Below, piece after piece: positions 13,101 to 23,027 of a stretch of DNA of 64,000 bases. Position 1 is the stretch's first letter. The number at the start of each line of letters is the position of its first letter. This DNA comes from Tanytarsus gracilentus (taxonomy: Eukaryota; Arthropoda; Insecta; Diptera; Chironomidae), in assembly GCA_038502055.1 (NCBI GenBank), contig JAXRKN010000040.1, positions 3,224,001 to 3,288,000 of the forward strand, given 5' to 3'. The notes below the pieces were generated by a model, which saw nothing but the letters and a program-made list of their open reading frames with translations, ran no database searches and was not told the DNA's origin. The translations under genes and the position numbers were made by a program.

Positions 13101-15037
13101 AATCAGAAGTAAATGTGTGAATGTCTCCCTTAAAATCTTACTACTTTGCTCATATGAACAACCCATGCATGTACAAGTCTAGTAAGTAATTTTATACCTC
13201 GATGATTACGTCAATTGCGAAAGAAAGGAATGCGCTTTTTATGTTTCTGGGTTATTTTTAGTCATGAGACTCCAAAATGGGAATTAATAAATAATTTGAC
13301 AATTCAGTTGATTTTAAATTGCTTTACCACGAACACGATTAAATTTAAAAACAAAATATTTTAATATTATTTTCTTCTTTTTAATCAGTTGAAGCGGATG
13401 AAGAGGCAAAGAAAAGTGAAGTTTCAAGAAAATTGAGTGGAGATGAAGAGCATCAACAACTACCGTCAGAAATTATATCAAACCTTGATAAAGGATTTTG
13501 GGCTATCGCTAAAATTATAAGACAAAGGTATGCGTAATTGTAATTACTCAATTATTTCTAAAAAAAATATTTATATTCTCAGACGTTCATTGAAAAAAGA
13601 GGGAGGTAGGTCAGAACAAATTGAGGATATGATTGTTGACGACACTAGTGATAGTATAATTGGCGACGAAATTACCTCCCTCGATGATGGTGATGACGAC
13701 GATGAAGGTAATTTGGCACCGAACGAGGCACGAGGTAAAGAAACTAATACGGAAATCAGACAAAATACAAATTTGCAAGGATTTGGAGGATATGATGATG
13801 ATGTTACATATTTTGGTGGCTATAAAGGTTCTAAAAGTACTGCTCTTGTTTTTAGAAATGGAATTAAAATTGAAATTTTTAAAACAACTTATTACTTTCT
13901 ATAATATGTTAAAAATTTCAATTTTGATGTAACTTACTTTTTATACACTTTACACGATAAACATAATTTTTTCTTGAGATATTCCACGCACAGCTGTGCA
14001 CAGTAAGTAAAACTTGTTTTTTCCATTGGAAAATATTTCAGTATTTTTTATATCTTAATTTAGAAAAATTAGTTAATTAGATTTAAACCATCACTCACTA
14101 GTTTTGCATTGAAAACCATTCAAATGTTCAAATGCTTTTAATAAAGCAGTTAGAGCTTTTAAATCAAAGCACACATTAAATTCATTCATACACAAATTGT
14201 ATCTTTACATCACTCTTGTACACTATACATGAAAACTAACATTATATGCAGTCATTCATATACATCATACATCATCTTCTCTCACCACTTGCTATCATTT
14301 CAAAAAATGTTTTCATGTTGCATTATTAATTTTGAATGTTTTTTAATTTTTAAGGAAAGGTAAAGAAAGGCAAAAAGGGTAAAAAAGGACTCATGAAGTT
14401 GTTCTTCCTCGGAACTTTGATCAAGTCAAAAATTGAATTGCTTTTGAAAGTTCTATCCTTCAAATTGCAAATTAAGTTCCTTCTCATTGCCGCCGTGAAC
14501 TTGGTTATCAATTTGGCGCGCTTTTGGATAGATTTGAAGAAGGTCCCTCAAAAGGTAAAAAATCTTTTAAGAAATTTTTATTTATTTAATTTTTCATAAA
14601 TTTCTCAATTTAAGGATTGAAAAAATCCAATATACACACTTTGAAATTAACATCTTATTTTTCCACATCTTTCTACTAATTCTTCTTTCTCATTTGTAAA
14701 TCCATATTCATTTCACTTTCTTATAAACTTATGACCTGACACACATCACTTTTTGTCATCGAATTTAAATTAACTAATCCTCCTCAATCGTGTACAAAAA
14801 GGTTGTTGTGGTGGAGCACTCTCAACATCAGGTTCGTATCAATTTTTAGTTTATTAATACATATCTTTCATTTTCTATTGACCACATTAGCACCACTATG
14901 ATAATGAAGAGCATGATTGGAACTCTGGATGGAAAAGACAAACCAACACTGCCCAAAATCAGCAAGAGTACAATGGAGACTTTGCACATAGAATCGCCTA
15001 CAATGGATATCCGGCAGTTCCAGGAGTGACATACTAA
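10156..15037 (+). CDS. Osiris family protein (DUF1676)
   Basis: Seven exons: 10156-10231, 10797-10934, 13389-13527, 13583-13734, 14355-14554, 14802-14831 and 14891-15037, giving 293 residues in one frame. Order: signal peptide ending near the Ala-Gln-Ala of MKNLIAFIALLMCIICAQA; a two-Cys region (FCYISPEPWNC); an RRS basic site and an acidic linker (DDGDDDDEG); a KKGKKGKKG run; a hydrophobic DUF1676 block (about residues 180-225); then VVVVEHSQHQHHYD, a family signature, and a C-terminal AHRIAYNGY akin to AQxLAYxxY. Osiris proteins are secretory or endosomal factors expressed in cuticle-forming cells. Introns are long for this window (the second is 2,454 nt) and hold no other gene I can see. 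Exon 4 could instead extend to 13827, adding 31 residues in phase. The donor after exon 6 is GTTCGT and the acceptors of exons 5 and 6 end in AAG. Confidence 0.9.
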
Positions 15038-15120
15038 ACATTTAAGCAACCGAATTTAAAGTCAATTAGGGTGAAGACTCAAGACTTTCTGCCAAGATTT
15101 TACTCAGTCGTTTTAATTAA

Positions 15121-15127
15121 TTTATTT

Positions 15128-15160
<33 letters not shown>

Positions 15161-15162
15161 TT
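15121..15162. repeat. TTTA tandem repeat in shared 3' flank
   Basis: An almost pure TTTA repeat sits 84 nt after the Osiris stop and before that gene's likely poly(A) signal at 15331-15336, so it should be in the Osiris 3' UTR. There it gives overlapping ATTTA pentamers, the core of AU-rich mRNA-decay elements. On the minus strand the same DNA reads AATAAATAAA, offering several poly(A) signals to the convergent C-type lectin gene. Confidence 0.75.
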
Positions 15163-15330
15163 GGATTGTGTTCCCTGTTATGAATTCGAGATTTTAATCG
15201 ATATAAAAAAGTTTTAAGCTGCAACAAACTGGTTAAAAATAGTTTTAGTGACTTTTTCTAATTTTACTTTCTTCTCTTTTTTGATTTAAACAAATGTAAA
15301 ATTTTTCTTAAATTTTTGTCAACGAAAATT

Positions 15331-15336
15331 AATAAA
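15331..15336 (+). terminator. Poly(A) signal of the Osiris gene
   Basis: AATAAA lies 294 nt after the stop codon and is the first canonical signal downstream on the plus strand. It is about 80 nt from the stop codon of the opposing lectin gene, so the two 3' ends nearly meet. Confidence 0.55.
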
Positions 15337-15416
15337 AGTCATGTAAATCTGAATTTTTTTGAGTACTTTGACTTTTCTGTTTTGATCTAAAGCATTCATA
15401 ATTTTTTAGATGTTTC

Positions 15417-16109
15417 CTAACACTTCATATGAGGAGCCAATTTCATTCTTCGAGACTGAATATCTTGACATATAAAGTTGAAGTGTGAGGAACAAAGGCG
15501 GTCAAAAAGTCGATAAAACTTTAAGTTTTCTGTCATTATGTATGCCATGCAGTTTTCCGTCTCTAAGCTTGATTTTATATCAGTTCGTTTGGCATTATTT
15601 GGCTCGTCTCGTGCCCACGTCAAAAATGGTTCTACTGATTTTCCCGTTGAAAGATAAAAAAAACTACCCTCGCTGCCTAAATCAGTTCCACTTGTCCAAA
15701 AGTCTTTAGCTTGTTTGTATTCAAATTCTAAAAATTATTTCATTTTTAGAAGACAAAATATTTTTTAGAATTTTTATTACCTTTGTTATTTAATAAATTA
15801 AGAAAAGCTGTTTCTTCCTCTTTTGATTCTATTGCAAGAAGTTCCATATCATGTGCTCGACAGTAGTGATGTGCTTTGAAAAAATTTGCCTGGAAAAAAT
15901 TGACAATTGTATAAAAGTTTATTTAAATAAAAATTTACCTTAAACATTGTTATAAAATAATATCGCTTGGTGTTCATGCGACAATTTTTTTCTCCGTCGT
16001 TTTCAGCACACATATGATCAGGAAACTTAACGGTAATAAATTGTAAAAATACATTGGAAAAGTTTAGTAAGAAAGTTAAAACACAAAGAATTTTCCAGCA
16101 AAATTGCAT
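15417..16109 (-). CDS. Secreted C-type lectin
   Basis: Three exons on the minus strand: 16109-15939, 15889-15781 and 15727-15417, joined in phase. The N-terminal hydrophobic segment (CWKILCVLTFLLNFSNVFLQF) is a signal peptide. A single C-type lectin domain follows: KRYYFITMFKANFFKAHHYC, then HDMELLAIESKEEETAFLN, FWTSGTDLGSEGSFFYLSTG, WARDEPNN, ENCMAYI and FICQ. These match the fold's conserved Cys and Trp positions and the typical FWTSGTD of insect lectins. The EPN triplet of mannose-type sugar binding is present, but the usual WND calcium motif is replaced by LFDRLC, so calcium-dependent binding may be weak. Likely roles are carbohydrate recognition in immunity or cell adhesion. It converges with the Osiris gene, with 379 nt between the stop codons. 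Confidence 0.9.
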
Positions 16110-16754
16110 CTTTGCGACCTTGTAAATCAGTCGTCAAAGTTGGACTAAAAAATTAATTCATTTCCAAATAATATAAAAATGTCGCGGGATATCAAAATTG
16201 GTCACACACTAACCGGTTTAGAAAGTGAATGTCAATATCAGAGTAATGTTGTTTTTGATATCTTCACAAAATATTGGCAAGTTTAGAAATAATCTTTGAG
16301 TCATCACCTGCATGCCAAATGTATTAGAAATTAACCAATATCGAAATAATTTTAACCCATTTTAAAAAAGTTCATTTAACTGAAAGTGTGCTAAATGAAT
16401 TAATGTTTATTTATTTGGTTTGTTCTTTATGTATATAAACAAGTACGTGATCAAATTCTATAAAGTGCACATGTTCATAAAACCTTCCTCAAATTTTAAT
16501 GAAATTTCTATCTTTTTCTAAAAATAAGTTTAATTCCAAAGCGCATTTGAGCCAAATATTTTTTAAATTGATATTCCGATCAAAACTGTTAAGTTTATGT
16601 CATTATGACAGAAAAAATCTTGTTAGCTTGCACTTCATACTGAAGCATTTCAATTCCAGAAGTAAAAGAATTCGAAACTATGGATATGTGGTCATCAAAA
16701 TTCACTGTGCGACTTAATAAAATTAAGAATAGATCGGATACGGTCGCCAATTTG
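16110..16754. other. Intergenic DNA between divergent lectin and CPAP1 genes
   Basis: AT-rich DNA between two gene starts facing away from each other, so it should contain both promoters. The plus-strand TATA box follows immediately at its right edge. I could not pick out a convincing minus-strand TATA box. No exon is visible. Confidence 0.5.
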
Positions 16755-16763
16755 TATATAAAT
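16755..16763 (+). promoter_or_regulatory. TATA box of the first CPAP1 gene
   Basis: TATATAAAT lies 97-105 nt before the start codon at 16860. TTCATATT, about 33 nt further on, is a reasonable initiator, leaving a 5' UTR of roughly 70 nt. Confidence 0.5.
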
Positions 16764-16859
16764 AACGTTAAACGGTTAAACGAATTTTCATATTGTACTT
16801 GTCGTCGAAGCGAATCACTTCACAGATTATAAGAAATTTATTTAAAAATTTAAAAAAAA

Positions 16860-18323
16860 ATGGAAGAAAAAATTATCTCTTCACTTTTAATTTTATTTTT
16901 ATTCTGCTTTTTAAAAGTTAAAACAGAAGATTTTGAGACAACTGAAGAAATCTCGATTAGTGAAGATGTAAGAAAACAAATTTTAATAATTAAAACAATT
17001 TTAGTGACACACCGACTCAGGATGTTAAGGTTTATTAGACGTTATTGAATTAGTTTAAAAGAATTTTTGAGCATGATAAAATGTGAAAATCTAATTTCAA
17101 GCTGAGAGATTGAGATCTTACAAAGTGATTTAATCACAAAAATTATTCTTTAATTAAAAATGTGAAATTGCATTTTTTAAGAATGCAAAAGGAGAAAGAG
17201 AACTCATTAAACATTCAACAATTCAAATTTGCAGTCCAAATGCATTCCAGAAGTGGAAATTGAGATTAACAAGTCAATGAACCTATATATTCTAACTAAT
17301 AAAGCTACGCCAAGTGTGTGGAATTGTAAAGAGATCAAGTGAAGCGTTAATTTTTAATTCAATTCATTGATTTTTTTGTATTTGAAAAAGCTCGTGTTGG
17401 AAGATTTTGAACAAATAAATATTGTGATTATTTTTCAGGTGAATGTGACGTTTGCGAAAAATGAAAATGTAGATGAAAATAAAATGCACGTGCCATACAA
17501 TTTGCCGGCCGATTCGGAATCAATAAGACCAAATATTTTTGATAGTCAATTTAGGTGTGACGAAAAGGAACCTGGTTATTATGCAGATATTGAAAATGAT
17601 TGTCAGGTAAATGAGGAATTCACATTAATAAACATCCATTAAACATGTTCTTTGTAGATTTTTCATAGATGCTTAGAGCAAAGAAGTGAAGTTTATTCTT
17701 TCATATGCCCCGAAAATACAAGATTTGATCAACGCGTTCTCGTGTGCATATGGGAAGATAATTATGACTTTGACTGTGGCGATTCTGCTAGATTTTTCCA
17801 TGATTCTAATAGAGCGTTTTTGGGAAATATCTCAGCCGAAGTTACGATGATTGAGAACATTAAAAATTCGCATGAGATAAAAAATTTGGAGTCAACACAG
17901 ACAAAAGATGAAATTAAATTTTATGAAATCATTACTTCCACTTCGAGCATGGAGGAAATTGAATTTCAAAACGATGGCAAAGAAGAAAACTCAGTTGAAA
18001 GCACTAGCACAAGTGAAGAAATAGAAGAAGAATCCAATGACTACCAAGCTGAGTTAATTCCTAGCGTTTTAAATCATATGGATGCAAGTATCGCAACATC
18101 AGCGGATAGCTCTATTAGCATAAGTCATCCGCAAAAGATTTCATTCTTTATAGACAAACCCATACTCGAAATACCATCAGCAAACAATATAGATGATGGT
18201 AAAGATGATCAAATTCACGAATCTGTGACGAATGGACGCAATATACGCAAACGATCTGGAAATCACCGAAATCGTTTCTTATTCAAAGCTGACAATACAG
18301 CTTCTTCGCCATTAGCACAATAA
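16860..18323 (+). CDS. CPAP1-type cuticle protein, one CBM14 domain
   Basis: Three exons: 16860-16967, 17439-17606 and 17658-18323, giving 313 residues. A hydrophobic signal peptide (ISSLLILFLFCFLKV) is followed by an acidic stretch and one chitin-binding peritrophin-A domain (about residues 73-140) with all six cysteines: CDEKEPGYYADIENDC, QIFHRC, SFIC, PENTRFDQRVLVC and a final DFDC. A single CBM14 with a long tail defines CPAP1, secreted proteins of cuticle and tracheal lining that bind chitin. The tail of about 170 residues is rich in Ser, Thr, Glu and Asn, with a basic NIRKRSG near its end that could be a processing site. The intron splits the domain right after the second Cys (CQ|), as in the third CPAP1 gene below. 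AATAAA at 18450-18455 is the probable poly(A) signal. Confidence 0.9.
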
Positions 18324-19993
18324 ATGTTTTTTTCTCTCGAAATTTAAAGTTGATCAATTGTGCTTTTAGAAGGATGAAGAAATTTAAATTGCCTCTTAAA
18401 TTTTTTCATCTCACTTTTCTAAGTTATATATTTATTTCCATATAGTTTGAATAAAAAATTTTAATTTATTTTTTTATTAAAATGAATATTTCTTATTTCA
18501 TAATTATGTCATTCATTAGTAAAACCGCAAAAAAGTGCACTCGAGTTAAATCTTGAAATAATTTTTTCTTCGCTACCCGCATAAAATAACAAAATTATTC
18601 ATGAATTAATGGTCATAGAAGTTTAAAATTTTCGTTATAGTAATTATTGAATTTTACATTAATTTAAAATGTCTTTAGGCATTGCAGAAAGCTTAAGTCT
18701 AATTCGTCATTCATGAGTGAGTATAAGGCATTAAGTTAGGTCCATCAATTGGTCATCATTAAATCAATAATAAGATGTTCGAGCAATGTAGAACGCATAA
18801 AAGAAATTGTAGTTTTAAATAAAAAGACAGGGTTATATTTTAATTTAATAACCCAATTTTTGAATCATGCATTGTTAAGAAAATTAGGAAGCATTTATTG
18901 ACCAATCTTGAAAAAATTCACCATACTTTTTTAAAATTTCAATTAAAAGATGACGGTCGATGCTTTCTTGTAGGTCTTGTATAATTATTTTTTAAGTTTA
19001 AGTGATGAATTTCATTTTAAAATACAGTCCATGAATTAAGTCAGACTTTATAATTCATCATCATAAAAGAGCCACCGGACATGTAAAAAAAGATGCAAAA
19101 TCTGTGAATTGGGCTGGCTTGCAAAATGAACTCACGACACATGAAATCATTATTAATGAAGCTAAATCCGCTCAAAATTAATGATTTTACTTACTTTTTG
19201 ATTTCAATTTAAAAGAATTGTAATTCATATTTTTCAGAATTCATGAATGAACAGAGCAGTTCAATTTTGAACACAACAAATAATTTTCTCACGACCTTTT
19301 CATGCGTGATTTTTCACGCGATCTATTCTAAGTGCACAATTTTCTTAACTGTGCATTGAAAAAATAACAAAAATTGCATAATAATTTTGAAGTTTTTAAA
19401 ATAAATTCTTTTGGTCGTTTGTGAATTAGTTTGGAGATACATTTTTTGCTTAATTCTTGTCTAAAAACCTCAAGCTCTAAAACCTTTTTTAAAAATAAGT
19501 TTAAATTAATCAGGAAGCTCTAATTTTTGAGTTGTCAAATTAAAACAATTCCTATCGCAATAACTAACATTAATAGTACCAAAAATGTTCCTCTTCTTGC
19601 AAATTACATAATTACTTTATTAATTAGTAATTTGAAATTACTGAGTAGCTCATGTGACTATACTTCATACGACTATAATTCAAAAAGCTTAAAAATTAGA
19701 GTAAATTAGACAAAAGCCGAAAAGTAAGACACATTTATACATTTATAGTTGCATCATTTATGCGGTGTATAGAGAAACATGGAAAATCTCATGAAATATC
19801 ATCTGAATAAACAATAATAACGCGATCAAAGTTTGTAGTTATTCGCTAAGTCTAAGAGAAGAAAATTTGCGTTGAAAATTACTCAAAAAACGTTAATAAC
19901 TCAATCTTTCAAGAGAGGAAATGAGAAAAAATGAGATGTAAGTGTTGGGAGGGGTGAAAGATGAGCATGAAGCATGATTTAGAAGCAAAAAAC
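18324..19993. other. Intergenic DNA between CPAP1 genes
   Basis: Contains the poly(A) signal of the upstream gene (18450-18455) and then about 1.5 kb of AT-rich DNA. The only open frame listed (near 19527) is short and AT-composed, without family similarity. Nothing else is seen. Confidence 0.6.
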
Positions 19994-20000
19994 TATAAAT
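19994..20000 (+). promoter_or_regulatory. TATA box of the second CPAP1 gene
   Basis: TATAAAT lies about 200 nt before the start codon at 20199. Possible initiators (AATCATTGAG) begin about 20 nt downstream, slightly close for a standard TATA spacing. Confidence 0.4.
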
Positions 20001-20198
20001 GTACCATACAAAATCATTGAGTTTTTATTTAGCCGTTAGATTTTTGAGGAGCAACTATTGAGTGTTTAAAATTAAAATTGAGTGTGACACAAAACATTAA
20101 TTTTTATTTAAATGAACGGAAGAGAGAAGTTTTAATTATTAAAAAATAAAAAATTAACATTTTGAAAATTTTTGTGTTCATTTAAAAAAATTAAAAAA

Positions 20199-20963
20199 AT
20201 GAAGGCAGTTTTATTCTTAGTCATACTAGGACTTTATATGCTTTGCGTAATCGTGAGTACTGTAAGTAAAAAAGTTCTTGTTAATTCATTTATCATGTGA
20301 AAAATTCACGAATTATCCATTGAGAGCGTGTGAGGTAGTAAGATAAGATGTAATTTTTAAATAAATTTATCAAATTTGTTCATCTTGAAAATTATTAAAT
20401 AATTGTATGTTTTCAATAAAAGCACAAAATTAATTAGAAAAAAGGATGCAAAAATAATTTTTGTCCAACTTAAATTTGTGAGTCAAATGTATTTTTTGTA
20501 CGTCACAGCAAATTGTCGGCTACACAGCGGGAATAGACTATCCAAATTTCTCAGAGGTGCCTAAAGGAGGATCTTTCTCCTGCCAAAATAGACTTCCAGG
20601 TATGTGTTGGTAAAATAATATCACAATTTATTTTTATGACAACTTCTATTTTTTTTGCTTAGGGTATTACGCTGATATGGAAACACGATGTCAAGTTTGG
20701 CATTGGTGCGTGCATTCAGGACATCAATATTCATTTTTATGTCCAAATGGAACTGTTTTTCATCAAGTAAGTACAATATAAATTCAAACGTTTGAAGTGA
20801 GGTTCTTGAATGAGTTTTTATATTATAATTATCTAATTGTTCTTTTACTTCGTAGGCGTATCGAGTGTGTGACTGGTTTTTTAATGTGGACTGTACCCAA
20901 GCAGAAGACCAGTATATTAATAATGAGGAACTGTATAAAGATGCCCAAGGAAATTCGATATGA
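20199..20963 (+). CDS. CPAP1-type cuticle protein, compact
   Basis: Four exons: 20199-20261, 20509-20599, 20663-20766 and 20856-20963, giving 121 residues with continuous phase. The signal peptide is MKAVLFLVILGLYMLCVIVS. The mature part is almost entirely one CBM14 chitin-binding domain preceded by VPKGGSFSC. The six cysteines lie in CQNRLPGYYADMETRC, QVWHWC, SFLC, PNGTVFHQAYRVC and NVDC, and NNEELY follows, a motif common after this domain in insect CPAP1 proteins. Aromatic residues between the cysteines (YY, WHW, F) fit chitin binding. It is a likely secreted cuticle or apical-matrix protein. Its introns fall at different sites from those of the two neighbouring CPAP1 genes, so it is probably not their recent duplicate. 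AATAAA lies at 21100-21105. Confidence 0.9.
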
Positions 20964-22547
20964 TATTAAACGCAATGCATTAAATAAAAATTGTGATATA
21001 TTTATACGTCATCAAAACATCATTTATCAAAATTCACCCATTCATCTACTAACTTTAGCAATTAGAAAAAAATGTTCATTGAACAGTCAATAACTAAAAA
21101 ATAAATATGTTAATTTCAAAGGCAATTTCTCGTGTAAATATGTTCAATTTTGAGGAAAATAAAAATTTGAATTGAATCAAAAAATAAACAGATAGTTCAC
21201 CTTAGTAAAAATCTTGATCAAAAAAATCAATGGAATCTCATGTGGAAGTGGTTTTAATTAAGCTTCCATTGCATGACTAAATCAAGCTTTTGTGAGAAAA
21301 CTTTAACAAATAAAATCTTCAAAAATTCATTTTAAAAATATTAACTTCAACTGATTTTGTTACGAATGTTGCATATGGTTTAAGGGGTAAAAACTAAATA
21401 ATTTCGGAGAACAAATTAATTCAATTTTTTGTTGTAAATTTTTAAAAACCAAGAAAAAAATTAAAATTCTTAAAAAAAATAAAATCATCAAATTTTGATA
21501 AAAATCTTAAATAATAATCAAAATGTTTTTGCTTTCGCCGTGCAACCTTCAAGCAATTTATTAGAGGTTATCAAAAATCATTAATTTAAATTCACTCTCA
21601 TTTTTATATATCTTAAATTCATTCATGATCTTTTTTTTTAAAAACCAACACTTATTTGATAGCTGAGTATTTTGGAATAATTTTCTCAGAAACGTGTTTT
21701 CAGTGTACCATGAACGAAAATAAAACTTGACTGAGAAAAAAATTGCCAAGAGAAGAAAAAAAGCAGCAAATTTCAGTCGCAGAGAAGTAGTTGCTGAGTT
21801 AAGACGCGTTCGCGAAAGGTATGCGTATTTTTAATTTATATAAAGCATTGTGAGACGAAGAGTAAAAAGTGAAATAATTAAAATTGTTAAAGTTAAAGAA
21901 AAAAAATTGAACTAGTATTACTATTAGTGGTATTGGGTTTTCGTCACTAAGTCTTTTTATTATGCAGTGTTTGAATGCAGTTTTGATTAAAAAGCAAACC
22001 CGTAAAAGAGGAAGAAGTCCGTAAAAGTATTTATACATGAAAACATTTTTTGCATCTCATAGTGAAAAGTGAAAATCGGATTTTAATTTCCCCCATAGAG
22101 AAATTCGATTTTAAATGAAATAAAATAAAGAAAGAATATTCAGAAAATTTCATGTGAAGAATAAAATAAGAAGAAAAGAAAAAAGTTATTATTGCAAACG
22201 TGCGACATCAACGATTGAATGCCAAACGAAACTTAACGGATTGACTTGTGGATATATTTTGTAAAATTTAAATTTGATCATATTTTCCATACACACGGTA
22301 ACTCGAACTACTACCAACCATATGGGTTACATAACTGACCATATGTAAATTTATATTTAGGTTTGTATAATAAACAAAGTGAGAAAAGTGAGATAAAAAA
22401 ATCAGATGCATTAATGACCAAGTTGTATACAGAGACATATATATGAGTCGACAAAAAATGTAGATTGTTAATTATAAGTGAAAAAAATTTTATAAGCATA
22501 AAATATCTCGTACACTCACACACGATACATTTTATCCGCCGAGTGAA
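20964..22547. other. Intergenic DNA
   Basis: Holds the upstream gene's poly(A) signal (21100-21105), then AT-rich DNA. Minus-strand open frames here (for example near 21561-22038) are Phe/Lys/Asn-rich translations of AT-rich DNA with no family match. Nothing else is seen. Confidence 0.55.
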
Positions 22548-22554
22548 TATATAT
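22548..22554 (+). promoter_or_regulatory. TATA box and initiator before a small gene
   Basis: TATATAT is followed by two overlapping initiator matches, TCAGTT (22565-22570) and TCAGTC (22570-22575), the insect consensus TCAKTY. The spacing of about 20-25 nt is slightly short. If used, transcription would start about 215 nt before the small open frame at 22788. Confidence 0.4.
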
Positions 22555-22787
22555 GCAATTGAACTCAGTTCAGTCGAAAAGCACCAGCAGAAAAAAAAAA
22601 TTGTCTCTTGTAGATGAATAAAGTTGCACGAAGTTGTGTAGTGATCGGTCAAGAAAAAAGTTCAGTAAAAGTTACTTGCTCAATAAATTTAACAAAGTGG
22701 TTTGCTGCTTTGTGTGTGCAATAAATATTCCACCATTGATGCTGTATTAGTCAGCTTAAGTGAACGAGAGAAAAAACCAGCAATTGA

Positions 22788-23027
22788 ATGATTTCGGTGC
22801 GTCAAATATTCTCGAACGTTGTTAAGATCTTAGTGCTTTATATGAAGTTTGCGATATTAGCAATTGTCTTATATACATTGCTATATGCTTATCTAAAGTA
22901 TTTTCACAGCAGTGACCATTCAACTGAAATAAAGGATTTTGCCAACGAATCAACAACAATTGTTGATACATCTTCGACGACTACATCATCATCATCACCA
23001 GCTCCGTCGCGACATTTCGATCTATAA
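22788..23027 (+). CDS. Small single-pass membrane protein (candidate)
   Basis: A 79-residue open frame with one clear hydrophobic segment (about residues 12-40, including LVLYMKFAILAIVLYTLLYA) followed by a Ser/Thr-rich tail ending SSSSPAPSRHFDL. The Ser run is written with mixed codons (TCT, TCG, TCA) and the end uses GCT, CCG and CGC, unlike the AT-rich surroundings, which suggests selection on the protein. A core promoter candidate lies about 215 nt upstream, and an AATAAATAAATA poly(A)-like run near 23515 would give a single-exon transcript of about 1 kb. I recognise no family. It could also be the first exon of a longer gene, as no in-phase downstream exon was found. Confidence 0.45.
   Translation: MISVRQIFSNVVKILVLYMKFAILAIVLYTLLYAYLKYFHSSDHSTEIKDFANESTTIVDTSSTTTSSSSPAPSRHFDL

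Noticed and set aside
22311..22652. 113-codon minus-strand frame rich in Phe, Cys and Ser
   Set aside because: Lies antisense over the candidate promoter and 5' UTR of the small membrane gene; hydrophobicity comes from A-rich DNA read in reverse, with no domain pattern.
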